Part shown: piece after piece, positions 35,515 through 45,722 of the stretch
Numbering within the stretch: position 1 is the stretch's first letter
Layout of the letters: each line of letters opens with the position of its first letter
Assembly (NCBI GenBank): GCA_963785755.1
Contig: CAWAXG010000071.1
Location: forward strand, 434,001-498,000
Origin: JACCXG01 sp963785755
GTDB taxonomy: Bacteria > Acidobacteriota > Vicinamibacteria > Vicinamibacterales > 2-12-FULL-66-21
Length of the DNA stretch: 64,000 nucleotides
Reading direction: 5' to 3'
Program-made: the position numbers and the translations under genes
The notes under the pieces: generated by a model
The model's database searches: none
Seen by the model: the letters and a program-made list of their open reading frames with translations, nothing else
Told to the model about the DNA's origin: nothing

Positions 35515-36162
35515 TCAGGCTCGTCGCCGGAGACGGAACGAACGAAGCGTGAAGCCCATCGCCAGCGAGAGCAACCCGGCCAATCCAACCGCCGGAATCG
35601 GGCTCGCCGTCTTCGGCAGCGTACGAGGCTCTGACGTTGTCGCTGCCGGTGCAGGCGTCGGCTCCGGTGCCCGTGCGGCTGGTGGTGGGGCTGCCGCTGG
35701 GGGCGCCGCTGCAGGGGCCGGCGTCGGTGCCGCCGCCGTTTTTGGCGGAACGACCGGCACCAGCCTGATCGACGCCACGTCGAGTTCACGCAGGTTGTCC
35801 GGGTCCTTGCTGGTTTCACTCTCGAGTCTGCCGCTGACCTGCACCCAGCGGCCGAGCATCGCATCGGTCACGCCGCGGTTCGTGTTATCGAGCTCCAGGG
35901 CATCGGCACCGGGGTCGGCCGTGCACGTTGCCTCCGGTACGCTGGCAACGGGCCCTTTTCTCGGACGCGCCAACGCGTACTGGTCCTTGTTTCCGCCCTT
36001 TACCTGACTGCCACGGACCAGACATCCCACCGTGGTAACGTCCCCGCTCTGATCCTGGGGCAGCAGGCTCCCATCCCGTCGCTGCGCGTACGCGGGTCCG
36101 ACCGTCACCACACCGAAAGCGAAGACCACGACCGTTGCACCGTAGACATGATGAAGTTTCAT
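35515..36162 (-). CDS. Secreted protein with LPKTA C-terminal sorting-like signal, copy 2
   Basis: A 215-residue paralogue of the protein at 32818, with the same signal peptide (VGPAYAQ), beta domain (VGCLVRGS, GRWVQVSGRLE), Pro/Ala linker and LPKTA-helix-RLRRRA tail. Most differences are in the linker, where Ala/Pro tracts change length, and a few substitutions lie in the beta domain. The tail from LPKTA to the basic end is identical apart from the last residue. That points to selection on the sorting signal or to recent duplication. Confidence 0.85.
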   Translation of the reverse strand: MKLHHVYGATVVVFAFGVVTVGPAYAQRRDGSLLPQDQSGDVTTVGCLVRGSQVKGGNKDQYALARPRKGPVASVPEATCTADPGADALELDNTNRGVTDAMLGRWVQVSGRLESETSKDPDNLRELDVASIRLVPVVPPKTAAAPTPAPAAAPPAAAPPPAARAPEPTPAPAATTSEPRTLPKTASPIPAVGLAGLLSLAMGFTLRSFRLRRRA

Positions 36163-36350
36163 CGGCGATCTCCTCTCTCGCGGTGTTGAGCAAAAGCCGA
36201 TCCGCTCGTGACACCTGCCAACACCCCTGTGTGTCGTTCTGCGCAAACCACTGGCGCGAACCCGCGTCCGGTGGACCAGACGTCGTCAAACATCACGTCG
36301 CGACAGTCTTGCCGGGCGACGTGCTGAGATGCGCGGGGATCAACTCCCCC

Positions 36351-36405
36351 ACGGCATTCCGTAGCGAGACCCGGTAGTTTGGAGAAGCGCCCTGACCAGT
36401 CAGGG
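36351..36405. promoter_or_regulatory. Conserved inverted repeats upstream of LPKTA copy 2
   Basis: ACGG-CATT-CCGT (36351-36362) and CCCTGAC-CA-GTCAGGG (36390-36405) match the places of the repeats before copy 1. The second has longer arms here (7 bp) than in copy 1 (5 bp). Confidence 0.4.
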
Positions 36406-36447
36406 CGATTGTGGGACCGCGTCCGGCTGGACATCCGAAACCCGGAT

Positions 36448-37506
36448 TCACCTAGGGGCTCGCGCCGGCCACCACTTGTCGGCAGGCTGCCACTTGAAGA
36501 CGTTGCCCGTCAGACTCGCCACGTAGATGTCGCCAGTGTTCGCGACGGTCATCATGTGGCCGGGCGACTCGAGAGCACCGAGGATCGTCCCGCTTTCAAG
36601 GTCGATCTTCATCAACTGGCCTGCGAGCGTGTCGTAGGTGAGGTTCTCGCTATTGTTGCGATGGGTCAGTATCCACATCTCGTCTTTCGGTGTGATGAAG
36701 AGGCTTTGCGTGCACCCGAGATGTCCCCAAATCTTGATCAGATTGCCGTCCGAGTCGAAGATCTGAATGCGGTTGTTCTCACGGTCGCTGACATAAACAC
36801 GGTCTCTGGAGTCGACGGCGATCGAGTGCGGGACGCGGAACTGTCCGGGCTGGTCGCCTGCCGTACCCCAGGCAGTGAGGTACGTGCCGGTCTTGTCGAA
36901 CTTCACGACGCGTGTATTGACGTAGCCGTCTGCCACGTAAAGATTCCCCCGTGAATCCCACGCCAGATCGGTCGGGCGGTTGAACGTCTTCGCATCGCTC
37001 CCCGCCACGCCCTTGGCGCCGAGGGTGAGCAGCAGCTTCCCCTCGCGTGTGAACTTGAACACTTGATGTCCCGCATCATCGGTGGCCCAGACGTTGGAGT
37101 CGCGATCGACGCGAAGACCGTGTGGTCTCCCGAACATGCCCTTGCCCCACGAGCGAAGGTAGGTGCCCTGCGAGTCGAACACGACGAGCTGGTCGGTCGC
37201 GGGATCGCGTTTGAACACATAGACGTTGCCTTCCGTGTCCGTGGTCACGCCGGAGACCCGGCCGAACTTCATGCCCGGCGGCATCGTTTCGGGCTCCTCG
37301 CCGAATCGAATCTGCACGGAGTACTTGAGCAGCGAACCAGCGTGCGGGTACCACCCGTCCGGAACATATCCCTGTTCAGGCGCCTTGCCTGTTGGAGTGT
37401 TGGGTCCGGGCACACCCAGGGGCAGAGGTACCCGCGGTTGCGAGAGTGCCTGGCCGAGAGAAGTGCCCGCGAAGAGCAGCACCGCCGCAATTAGTTCTCG
37501 CCTCAT
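36448..37506 (-). CDS. Secreted NHL-repeat beta-propeller protein
   Basis: A 352-residue protein with signal peptide (about 1-22, ending near GQALSQP) and at least five NHL repeats, recognisable by FDSQGTYLRSWG, FTREGKLLLTLG, FDKTGTYLTAWG and FDSDGNLIKIWG spaced 45-50 residues apart. Such propellers resemble peptidyl-alpha-hydroxyglycine alpha-amidating lyase or bind other partners. The ATG at 37506 overlaps the regulator stop as ATGA, so it is translated from the regulator's mRNA. Confidence 0.88.
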   Translation of the reverse strand: MRRELIAAVLLFAGTSLGQALSQPRVPLPLGVPGPNTPTGKAPEQGYVPDGWYPHAGSLLKYSVQIRFGEEPETMPPGMKFGRVSGVTTDTEGNVYVFKRDPATDQLVVFDSQGTYLRSWGKGMFGRPHGLRVDRDSNVWATDDAGHQVFKFTREGKLLLTLGAKGVAGSDAKTFNRPTDLAWDSRGNLYVADGYVNTRVVKFDKTGTYLTAWGTAGDQPGQFRVPHSIAVDSRDRVYVSDRENNRIQIFDSDGNLIKIWGHLGCTQSLFITPKDEMWILTHRNNSENLTYDTLAGQLMKIDLESGTILGALESPGHMMTVANTGDIYVASLTGNVFKWQPADKWWPARAPR

Positions 37507-39960
37507 TTGGTAGCGTCCTCCAGGCCGAACTGAATGGCTCGCGAGAGCGACATGGTGCGCCCTTCGGCCAATGCCGATCGAAACACGCTGTCTCCCAGAC
37601 AATCCTTCATGGCGGCGAGGGACCGATCACCGATCCATCTCTTATAGCTGGCCTGAACGGGTGCGCCCACGCTCTCGAGCAGACCCTCCATCGCACCCCG
37701 GAGGCGAGCCGCGCGGAGAGGATGTCCGTCCGCCGCCTCGGCTCCTGAAAGAATCCCCAGGCACCAGGCGATACCGAGCCGGTCTCCGAAGTCCTGGTAG
37801 AGCACGATACCCTCGGAGCACAGCATCCTGGCCTCCGCGTGGCGTTGTTGTACGACTCGGAGCAGCGCGAGATCGGACAGCGAGATCCCCAGGCCCCATT
37901 TCTCTCCCCCCGACGCGACAACGCCAGCGCTTCCTCGTGGAGGCGGCCAGCACGGTCGAAATCACCCTCGTGCATGGCGTGGTAGGCGAGACAGGCGAGA
38001 GCCGGCCCCTGCACCCATGGGCTTGTACTCGCACGCGCCGCGGCCCGCCCTTCGGCGGCGATTCGGGCACACTCTGCGATGTCGCCGAGCTCCAGGGCCG
38101 CGAGCGCGAGCATGCCTGAGAGAAACCCGACCACGGACAAATCTTCTGTGGCCCGCCCGAGCGCCGCACTCTCTTCCAGCAACGCTCGCGTACGGACCAT
38201 GTCGCCCTGAAAGAACGTCATGGTGCCGAGACTCATGAGCGCCTTGGCTCGGAGTCCGGATGGTGTATTACCGCAGGCCGACAACGCGCGCTCCAGATAC
38301 TCTTGCCCCTCGCGGAAGTAGCCGCGCTTCATCCAGAACCAGCACAGCGCCGCTGCGAGCTCCAAATTCTGTTCGCCACGTTCGGGCGCCGCCAGGCACC
38401 AGTCCAATGCCAGCCGCAGGTTGTCGTGCTCTCGCTGCAGTCGATTGAGCCAGGTGACCTGCCGCTCTCTGGTCAACTCGGGCTCGGCGCATTGAACCAG
38501 CTCGTGAAAAAAAGCGAGATGGCGGTCCCGCAGGCGTTCGGCTTCGCCTGACTGGAGCAGGCGCTCCCGGGGCGTACTGACGCACCGTTTCGAGGAAGCG
38601 ATACCGCCGGCTCTTCATCGATGTGGCTGTCCACGTTGACGAGTGACTTGTCGACGAGGCGGGACAGGAAATCCAACACGCCTTCCCGTTCGCTGGTGTT
38701 ATCCGAAGTCACCTCCTCCGCCGCTTCCATCGTCCATCCCCCGGCGAATACCGAGAGGCGCCGCAGCAGCTGGCGTTCTGGGTCCGAGAGCAGGTCGTAG
38801 CTCCAGTCGACGGTGGCCTTGAGTGTGCGCTGCCGCGCGACCGCTGTGCGGCTCCCTCCTGTGAGCAGATGGAAACGATCGTTCAGCCGGGCGTCGATCT
38901 GTTTAGGAATCGAGAGCATATTCAACGGGCTGCGGCCAGCTCGATGGCGAGCGGGATGCATCGAGCTTGTCGACAGATCTGGGCGACCGTTGCGGCGTTG
39001 GCCCCGGTCACGGTGAACGCCGGGTCGATGGCGGCGGCGCGTTCGACGAACAACCTCACCGCGTCGTACTTGGTCAGAGTCTCCGCGGAAGCTGCCTGAA
39101 GCGGTTCCGGAACCGAGAAGGAAGGGACCCGCCACAGGGTTTCGCCGGTGATGCCCAGTCCCTCGCGGCTGGTCGCCAGGATGCGCAATCGCAGGGCGGT
39201 GCGGAGCAGCGCGTCGGCGAGCTGAGCGCAGGCGGCAATCAGGTGCTCGCAATTGTCGAGGACCAGGAGGATACTGTCGATTGCGGAATGTAGTCCAGGA
39301 GCGCTTCGCAGATGGGTCGCTGGGGACCTTCTCGAACGTCGAGCACTGATGCCACGGTCTGAGCCACCAGGTTCGGATTGGAGATCGCCGCAAGGTCGAC
39401 CACCCATACGCCGTCGGGAAAACGATCGAGCACGTGAGCGGCCATTTCCAACGCCAGGCGGGTCTTGCCACACCCGCCAGCGCCTGTGAGCGTCAGCAGG
39501 CGAGTCGACGCCACGAGTCGCCAAAGCTCGGCTAATTCCCGATCGCGCCGATGAAGTTCGTAAGGGGCACCGGAAGGTTGTGACGACGACCGTCCAGGGC
39601 AGCGGTCCGTGCGCCCGGCGTGCAGGCATTCATCTCGCTCGCGCGACTCTCGATCGCGGTCGCTTCGCGGAAGGCGTAACCGAAGCGATGCACGGTCCGG
39701 ATGAAACGGGGATGAAGCGGATCATCGCCGAGCGCCGCCCGGATTTCGCTCACCAGATTGGTGAGGTTTTTCTCCACCACGTAGGTGCCGGGCCAGAGGC
39801 GGGCCTGCAACTCGGTCTTGGAGAGCGCCTTGGGGTGGTTTTCGACGAGGATGTCCAGCAATTCAAACGCTTTCGGCGAGAGCGACACTGGTGCACCGGC
39901 TCGCTCCAGCTCGTGCGTATCGAGATTCAGCACGAAGTCTCCGAACGTCCAGCGGTCCAT
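37503..39960 (-). CDS. wHTH-ATPase-TPR transcriptional regulator, at least six 1-nt indels
   Basis: One gene spread over several frames; correcting six indels gives about 819 residues. An OmpR-type winged helix (1-100; FGDFVLNLDTHELERAG, RTVHRFGYAF) is followed by an NB-ARC-like ATPase (P-loop LTGAGGCGKTRLA, Walker B ILLVLDNCEHL), a helical domain (RRLSVFAGGWTMEAAEE) and TPR-like repeats to the end. Missing bases lie near 39547, 39280, 38925 and 37906; extra bases near 38605 and 38569. Protein similarity is uninterrupted in every frame, so error is likely, though decay is possible. It probably controls the NHL gene that follows or the diverging cytochrome gene. Confidence 0.75.
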
Positions 39961-40075
39961 GGTCGGGCATTCTAGTCCCCAGCGACCCTGCCAAACCCCT
40001 GCCGATTCCCTGCCCCACGCATGCGACTTCTCCCACATCCTTCGGCTACGTTTTCAGTCCTCCAGGAGATTTCCC

Positions 40076-41284
40076 ATGCCTCGACCTCTCATTGCCCCTG
40101 TGTCGGCCGTCGCGTTCATGTGCGTCCTCGCAGCAGCCCTTGACGCGCTCGTCCCGTCGTCGTGGATACCCATCGTGACCTCGGCCGCCGAAGTGAGCGA
40201 AGGGCAGCGTCTCTTCGATCATGAAACCTTCGGCGGCAACGGCCGCACCTGCCGAACCTGCCACTCCGGTCGTCACGGCACGATCGGCGTTGAAGCCGTT
40301 GGGGAGCGTCTTCTGGAGGACCCGTCCGACCCTCTTTTCCTTCATGACGGCCTCGACGATTTCGTCAGCGGCACGACGCGCATAGCGGCCCACGCCACGA
40401 TCCTGATTGAGCGCGAGCTGCCGGAGGGCGTCGCCCTGGTGGATGATCCGTCGGCAACCTCGATAGTTTTCGCTCGGGGCGTGCCGAGTACCGTCAACAC
40501 CCCCGCGCTCGATCCGGCGCTGATGTACGACATGCGAAATCCGCACCTGCAAGCACAGGCAGAGGGGGCGATCGATCGTCATGCACAGCCCACCGTCCTG
40601 CCCACGGCACAACAGCTCGACGCGATTGCCGAGTTCCAGCAGACGGACAACCAGTTCTTTTCGAGCAAGGCGCTGCAGGCCTTTGCGGAAGGGGGGCCGG
40701 CGCCGCCGCTTCCGGCAGGAAGGACGGCCTCCGAGAAGCGCGGCCGCGAGTTTTTCGTCGATGCGCCCTGGGATCCCCCCAACAAGAAAGGTGCGTGTGC
40801 CCTCTGTCACAGCGGCCCCCTGCTGAACACGGCGAACGAGTTCACAACCGTCCCAACGGGTGCGCCACCGGGCTGGCGTGCGTTCGACATCCTGGTGAGC
40901 TCGCGAAACCTCATGAACAATCCGGTCCGCAGGTTCGCGGTCACCGATTCGTGCAACACCACTTTCATGGTGGATTCACCCGATCCAGGGATCATGATCA
41001 CCGGCGTGTACAACATCCCGATGCTGGCGCAGTTTCTGCCGCCCGAGGAGGCCTGCATTCTGCACCCGGCGTTCTTCGCCAACATGTTCAAGACACCGCA
41101 ACTCCGCGGCGTCAGCCACACGGCGCCGTACTTTCATGACAACTCAGCGAAGAGTCTTGAAGACGTCCTTGAACAGTACGTGTTCCTCTTTACCGCCAAT
41201 CTCGGTTTTCCGATTACCGATTCGAACATCCTGCTGACCGAGCAGGACATCGCCGACATCATCGCGTTCCTGCGGCTCCTTTGA
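40076..41284 (+). CDS. Periplasmic diheme cytochrome c (CcpA/MauG-like)
   Basis: A 402-residue exported protein with a signal peptide (about 1-25) and two heme c motifs: CRTCH near 59 and CALCH near 240. The C-terminal half has the TPQLRGVSHTAPYFHDNS segment typical of di-heme peroxidases and MauG relatives; ligand and substrate are unknown. AGGAG precedes ATG 40076 by 8 bases. It is divergent from the large regulator, which shares a 115-bp spacer and may control it. Confidence 0.88.
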   Translation: MPRPLIAPVSAVAFMCVLAAALDALVPSSWIPIVTSAAEVSEGQRLFDHETFGGNGRTCRTCHSGRHGTIGVEAVGERLLEDPSDPLFLHDGLDDFVSGTTRIAAHATILIERELPEGVALVDDPSATSIVFARGVPSTVNTPALDPALMYDMRNPHLQAQAEGAIDRHAQPTVLPTAQQLDAIAEFQQTDNQFFSSKALQAFAEGGPAPPLPAGRTASEKRGREFFVDAPWDPPNKKGACALCHSGPLLNTANEFTTVPTGAPPGWRAFDILVSSRNLMNNPVRRFAVTDSCNTTFMVDSPDPGIMITGVYNIPMLAQFLPPEEACILHPAFFANMFKTPQLRGVSHTAPYFHDNSAKSLEDVLEQYVFLFTANLGFPITDSNILLTEQDIADIIAFLRLL

Positions 41285-41427
41285 TTCGGCGTCACCTCAC
41301 TCGCGGGGCAGGTCCATCTACCGTGCCCTGGACGCGAAGCTGGCAAATGCCTTCGTTTGGCATGCGTGCAGTCGATGTCGGGTGCGGAACAGCTGTACTA
41401 CGCCCCACAGGAATGTGCTCGCTCTTC

Positions 41428-42750
41428 CTACACCGGCAGGCCAGCGCCCACGGGCCAACCGAAGTCGGCGGCCATCTCCAGTAGCGGCAGCCACTCGTCG
41501 TCAGTGGCGTCAGGGAGGCCGGGAATACAAAGTTGGCCGAACGGCCCCGCGGGAACCGCGACCTGCTTCGCGGTCAGGTCTGGCGACTGGAACTGCAGCA
41601 CCTCGGCGAGATTGGTCGCGCCGGCGTCGCGAACCGTCAACGGCCCGAGACCCCATCGCCATTCGATCATCCTCAGCACAGACGTGTGATCGAGCGTCAG
41701 CTTCGAGATGTGTTCGCGCGGCGCGAATGGTGAAATCACCAGACAGGGCGTGCGGAACCCCAGCAGCCCGTCTTCATTGCCCGCAGCTTGATCCGCAGTT
41801 GGAATCGGGCCTGCCGGAGGCGCCACGTGGTCGAAGAAGCCGCCCCACTCGTCGTAGTTGATCACGAACACGGTGTTGGGCCACGCCGGCCCCGTGGTGA
41901 CGGCTGAATAGACGCGATTCATGAAGGCCTGGCCGTTGCGGATGTCCGCGAACGGATGATCGTCGTTGGAGGCGCCCACTTCCTCCCCGAGGAAACGCGG
42001 TTCGACGAACGACACCTCGGGCAGGGTGCCCGCGGCGGCGTCGGCAAAGAACGCGGCCAGCGGGCGCGCGATGTCGATGTACTTGCTGCCCCACAAGGCA
42101 AGAAACGGAAGATCGCTGAAGTAATAGCGGCCACGGAGGCCGGCGCCAGCCAGCTGGTCCCAGATGGTCGGCAGAGTACTCAGCTCGAAGGTGTTGGCAA
42201 GACGATCGGTCTGGGCTGCGTGCTGATAGACGCGGTTCGCGAACGTGCCGGCCATGATCGCTGAGAAGTAGCGATCGCACACCGTCCAGCGCGGCGCGGC
42301 GCCGGCGAAGAAGGATAAATCCTTTTTGACGTAGTAGCCGATCGCATACCGGTCATTGCTGCCTGCACGCAGCCAGCCGTCGCACGAGCCGCCGTTGTAC
42401 TCCACGCGCCCGCCCTCGTACGAATGATCCGGATCGGGGTGGCCGCATCCCTGGTAGTCGGGAGCAAGTCGATACGTGCGGTGTAGTGTTCCCGCCGAGT
42501 CCGCGTATCGCAGGCCCGCCTGCCGCCCGTCGGCCCCGTCCAGCCATCCCAGCATGTGGTCGAACGATCGGTTCTCCATCATCAGGACGACGATGTGCTT
42601 GATGCCCGTTTCGTCAGGGGGCGGCAGGGCCGCGTCCTGTGCAAATGCGAACGGCACCGGACCGAGGCCGCCGAGCGTGAGGAGCCCTCCCGTTGCTGCC
42701 GCACCGCGTAGAAACCGCCGCCTCGACAGGTGATGTGTACCGTTCGCCAC
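41428..42750 (-). CDS. Tat-exported phosphoesterase (phospholipase C/acid phosphatase family)
   Basis: A 440-residue protein with a twin-arginine signal (SRRRFLRGAAA near 8). The AP-superfamily catalytic start is IKHIVVLMMENRSFDHMLGW near 48; NYDEWGGFFDHVAPP and LDHTSVLRMIEWRWG carry the other metal and phosphate residues. Both phospholipase C and acid phosphatase A belong here, so the substrate is open. GTG 42750 is the start: AAGGAG stands 8 bases before it, and upstream in-frame residues are unconserved. Confidence 0.9.
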   Translation of the reverse strand: MANGTHHLSRRRFLRGAAATGGLLTLGGLGPVPFAFAQDAALPPPDETGIKHIVVLMMENRSFDHMLGWLDGADGRQAGLRYADSAGTLHRTYRLAPDYQGCGHPDPDHSYEGGRVEYNGGSCDGWLRAGSNDRYAIGYYVKKDLSFFAGAAPRWTVCDRYFSAIMAGTFANRVYQHAAQTDRLANTFELSTLPTIWDQLAGAGLRGRYYFSDLPFLALWGSKYIDIARPLAAFFADAAAGTLPEVSFVEPRFLGEEVGASNDDHPFADIRNGQAFMNRVYSAVTTGPAWPNTVFVINYDEWGGFFDHVAPPAGPIPTADQAAGNEDGLLGFRTPCLVISPFAPREHISKLTLDHTSVLRMIEWRWGLGPLTVRDAGATNLAEVLQFQSPDLTAKQVAVPAGPFGQLCIPGLPDATDDEWLPLLEMAADFGWPVGAGLPV

Positions 42751-42847
42751 AGTGCAGCTCCTTGAAAGAGCAGACAGTCCGGTCGCGCGATTCAGATACA
42801 CCAGAATCGCTGATTCCGCCGGCGGCGGACCGCGCAAGGTCCTCTGC

Positions 42848-43496
42848 TCAGACGGCGGGCCGCTTGCCGGCCAGCAGGGCGAGCTCCCGCCACTTCCAAT
42901 GACAGTCGACCTCGACGAACCCGATGGTCCGAAGCCAGGACAGCTGTGGCTCGACGTCCAGCAGCTTGTTCGATGGATCGTCGTCGGCGGGGGCGACATC
43001 GAGGATGGCCAGAAACTGCAGATGGAGCGCCTCGGTCGGAGAGGCGACGTGCTCGAGATTCAGAAAGGCGCCACCGGGCCGGAGCAGGCGATACACCTCT
43101 TCGTACAGACACCGCTTGCGGTCGTGCGGCAGATGGTGGATAGCAAAGCTCGACACCACCGCATCGAAAGTCCCCAGCGAGTCGTTCAGGGGCGCATTCA
43201 TATCGTGAGCGACGACCGTGACGAGCGGCTCGCCGGCGAAACGCGTGCGCAATTGCCCGAGCATCGTGTCGGAGAAATCGAGCGCCACGGCTTCGACTCT
43301 CCGGGCGGGCAGCTCGGACGATGTCCAGCAAGCGGCCGTCACCACTTCCCAGATCGAGAACTCTGGCGATGGAGATCGGCAGGAACTCCAGGAGGGTGCG
43401 TTCACCCTCACCTCGACGAGGTATGAAGTCTGCGCGCGCCAGGTACTGGAGCGCGTGTGACGAAGAGGCCCAAAGGTTGATGTCTGGATCCGGCAT
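42848..43496 (-). CDS. SAM-dependent methyltransferase, one 1-nt frameshift
   Basis: Class I methyltransferase of about 215 residues. Motif I is VLDLGSGDGRLL near 45; LDFSDTMLGQLRTRF and HDMNAPL give the ribose and adenine sites; FDAVVSSFAIHHLPHD is motif IV; LLRPGGAFLNLEHV is motif VI. An extra base near 43302-43310 shifts the frame between DIVRAARP and RRVEAVALDFS. The ATG at 43496 is chosen; TTG at 43511 is possible. The substrate is unknown. Confidence 0.85.
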
Positions 43497-43529
43497 GGCG
43501 TTCGAGTTCAAGGGAGGTAGTCGAATCTC

Positions 43530-45722
43530 CTACGGAGTTGGACGGGCCGCGATGACAGCGTGATAGCGCCTGTCGGCGCGAAGGCCTGTGAGCTCCGGGT
43601 CGTTCGCGATCTCTTTCGCCGAGTAGCCGGCCTTCAGCGCTTGATCGACGAAGTGCAGCGCCCGTTCGCGATTACCGGCGAGCTCGTGCACGACAGCCAC
43701 CCGCATCAGCACCGGTGACGCCTGGCTGGCAGCCCGTTCGATTTCCGCGACGACGTCGAGCGCGGCCGGCGTCTGGTTGCTTTTCACGAGATAGGTGGCG
43801 AGGCGAGCCTTGAGATCCATGTTGGCGGGTTGCTTCGCCACTTCGTCGCGCACCAGCACGATCGCGCGGCGATAGGCCTCGCTCGATTCGCCGCGGCGGC
43901 CAGGCGCCCAGCGGTACGCGTCGGCCAGGTTGCCCCAGTAGAGCGACCGGTTGGCGCCAAGTTCCACGGCTTTTTCGAAGGCCGGCACGGCATCGTGGTA
44001 TCGGCCCTGAAAAAAGCGAAGGGTGCCGAGATTCGTGTAGGTGGCGGCGGAGGGCGCGATCTCGAGCGAGCGCTGGAACGCGGCGGCGGCGTCGTCATAG
44101 CGGTCGACCTGGAAATACGCGGCACCGAGGTTGCGCCACACGATGGTGTTGTCCGACGTCAGGTCTCGCGCTGCTTCATACGACGCGATGGCGTCGCTGA
44201 ACCGGCCGCGGCGGATGTAAAACGTGCCGAGCTCGCTGTCGGGTCGCCAGTCGGCGCCGCGCCGCCTGATCGACTCGCGCAGCGCGCTCTCCGCCTCCTG
44301 GTCACGTTGCTGCGCGGCGTAGCCCATGCCGAGACCCATGTACGGGAGCGGACTCATCGGATCCAGCTCAATGGCCCGCCGCCACCGCGCTTCTGCCTCG
44401 GCAAATCGACCGCCGTCGTACTCGACGAATCCCTGCATCGTGTGCGCGATCGCCAGATCGGGGCTCAGCTCGAGGGCGCGTCGTGCGCTCTCGGCCGCGA
44501 GTCGTGCCCACTGCGGATCCGGATTCGAGGCGTTCTTGCGACGGTACGCCTCCGCCAGATAGGCATGTGCCGGGGCATGCTGTGGCGCCTGTGTCAGGAC
44601 CTGTTCGAGTAGCCCGATGGCGCTGGCCACGTTGTCCGGGCGGTCCTGGCGCTGCAGCAGCTGTGCCGCGCGTTGCGTCAGTTCGTGCGGCGATTGCGGG
44701 AGCGGTGCCGCGCCGGCGGGTGATGCTGGCGGCGGCGCGCTCTTGTTCTTCAGATACGCATATCTGAGCCCCCACGACACACCGAACACGATCACGAGAA
44801 CTGCCACCGCACGCAGTGGAGAGCTCCACGCGCCCGACGCCTGCGATCGCGGGGCAGACGCAGATACCGGCCGCTCGTCGAGATCGATGAGCGCCTGTCG
44901 CACTTCGATCATGCTCGCGTAGCGATCCTCCGGCCTCTTTTCGAGCGCCTTGTCCACGACCGCGGTGAGACGCGGCGGGACGTCAGGTCGAAGGGTCGCG
45001 ATTGCGGCCGGCCGATCGACATGCAGCTTGCGGAGGAGCTCGGACCGGCTCGAGGCGCGGAACGGCAGGTTGCCGGTGAGCATCTGGTAGAGCACGACGC
45101 CAAACGAGAAGACGTCCGAGCGCGCATCCACCGGATCGCCCACTGCCTGCTCGGGCGACATGTAGTCCGGCGTGCCCACCGTGGAGCCGGCCATCGTCAA
45201 CGAGGCGATCGTTGACGATTCGGCTGCCGGCAGTTCGGATGGCGTGGCAGTCTTGGCCAGGCCGAAGTCGAGCACCTTCAGCGCGCCGGCGCTCGTGATC
45301 ATGATGTTGCCCGGCTTCAGATCGCGGTGGATGATGCCTTCCTGATGCGCACAGGCGAGCGCGTCGGCAATCTGCCTGGCGTAGGCAATCGCAACGGGGA
45401 TTTCGAGCAATCCGCCCGCGAGCCGCTGTGCCAGCGTGTCGCCGCGAATGAACTCCATCGCGATGAAATCCACGCCGTTGTCGGAGTCGATCTCGTAAAT
45501 CGTGACAATGTTCGGGTGATTGAGGGCGGAGGCCGACTTCGCCTCGCGGGCGAAGCGCTCCCGGTCGACGTCATCATTGTCGCGGTCGGAGATGCGCTCG
45601 CGAAGGAGCTTCAGGGCGACGTCGCGATCGAGGCGGGTATCGCGCGCCTTCCACACCACGCCCATGCCGCCTTCGCCGGCCTTCTCGACAACGAGGTACT
45701 GCTGCAGCCGCCGGCCAATCAT
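43530..45722 (-). CDS. Transmembrane Ser/Thr protein kinase with periplasmic TPR domain
   Basis: A 730-residue PknB-type kinase. Gly loop GEGGMGVVW (16-24), Lys 38, HRDLKPGN (132-139), DFGLA (152-156) and the GTPDYMSPEQ activation segment are all complete, so it should be active. A membrane helix lies at 303-323, and the outside part has 8 or more TPR-like repeats (about 345-720). The ATG overlaps the stop of the GH99-like lipoprotein gene (ATGA), implying co-expression. It is a typical acidobacterial kinase; ligand and targets are unknown. Confidence 0.93.
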   Translation of the reverse strand: MIGRRLQQYLVVEKAGEGGMGVVWKARDTRLDRDVALKLLRERISDRDNDDVDRERFAREAKSASALNHPNIVTIYEIDSDNGVDFIAMEFIRGDTLAQRLAGGLLEIPVAIAYARQIADALACAHQEGIIHRDLKPGNIMITSAGALKVLDFGLAKTATPSELPAAESSTIASLTMAGSTVGTPDYMSPEQAVGDPVDARSDVFSFGVVLYQMLTGNLPFRASSRSELLRKLHVDRPAAIATLRPDVPPRLTAVVDKALEKRPEDRYASMIEVRQALIDLDERPVSASAPRSQASGAWSSPLRAVAVLVIVFGVSWGLRYAYLKNKSAPPPASPAGAAPLPQSPHELTQRAAQLLQRQDRPDNVASAIGLLEQVLTQAPQHAPAHAYLAEAYRRKNASNPDPQWARLAAESARRALELSPDLAIAHTMQGFVEYDGGRFAEAEARWRRAIELDPMSPLPYMGLGMGYAAQQRDQEAESALRESIRRRGADWRPDSELGTFYIRRGRFSDAIASYEAARDLTSDNTIVWRNLGAAYFQVDRYDDAAAAFQRSLEIAPSAATYTNLGTLRFFQGRYHDAVPAFEKAVELGANRSLYWGNLADAYRWAPGRRGESSEAYRRAIVLVRDEVAKQPANMDLKARLATYLVKSNQTPAALDVVAEIERAASQASPVLMRVAVVHELAGNRERALHFVDQALKAGYSAKEIANDPELTGLRADRRYHAVIAARPTP

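Larger units (their letters stand above)
35432..36429. repeat. Direct repeat block, copy 2 of 2
   Basis: Counterpart of 32735-33731 in the same orientation. The pair flanks 1.7 kb that includes the kinase-like gene, so recombination between blocks could delete it or amplify it. Confidence 0.85.
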
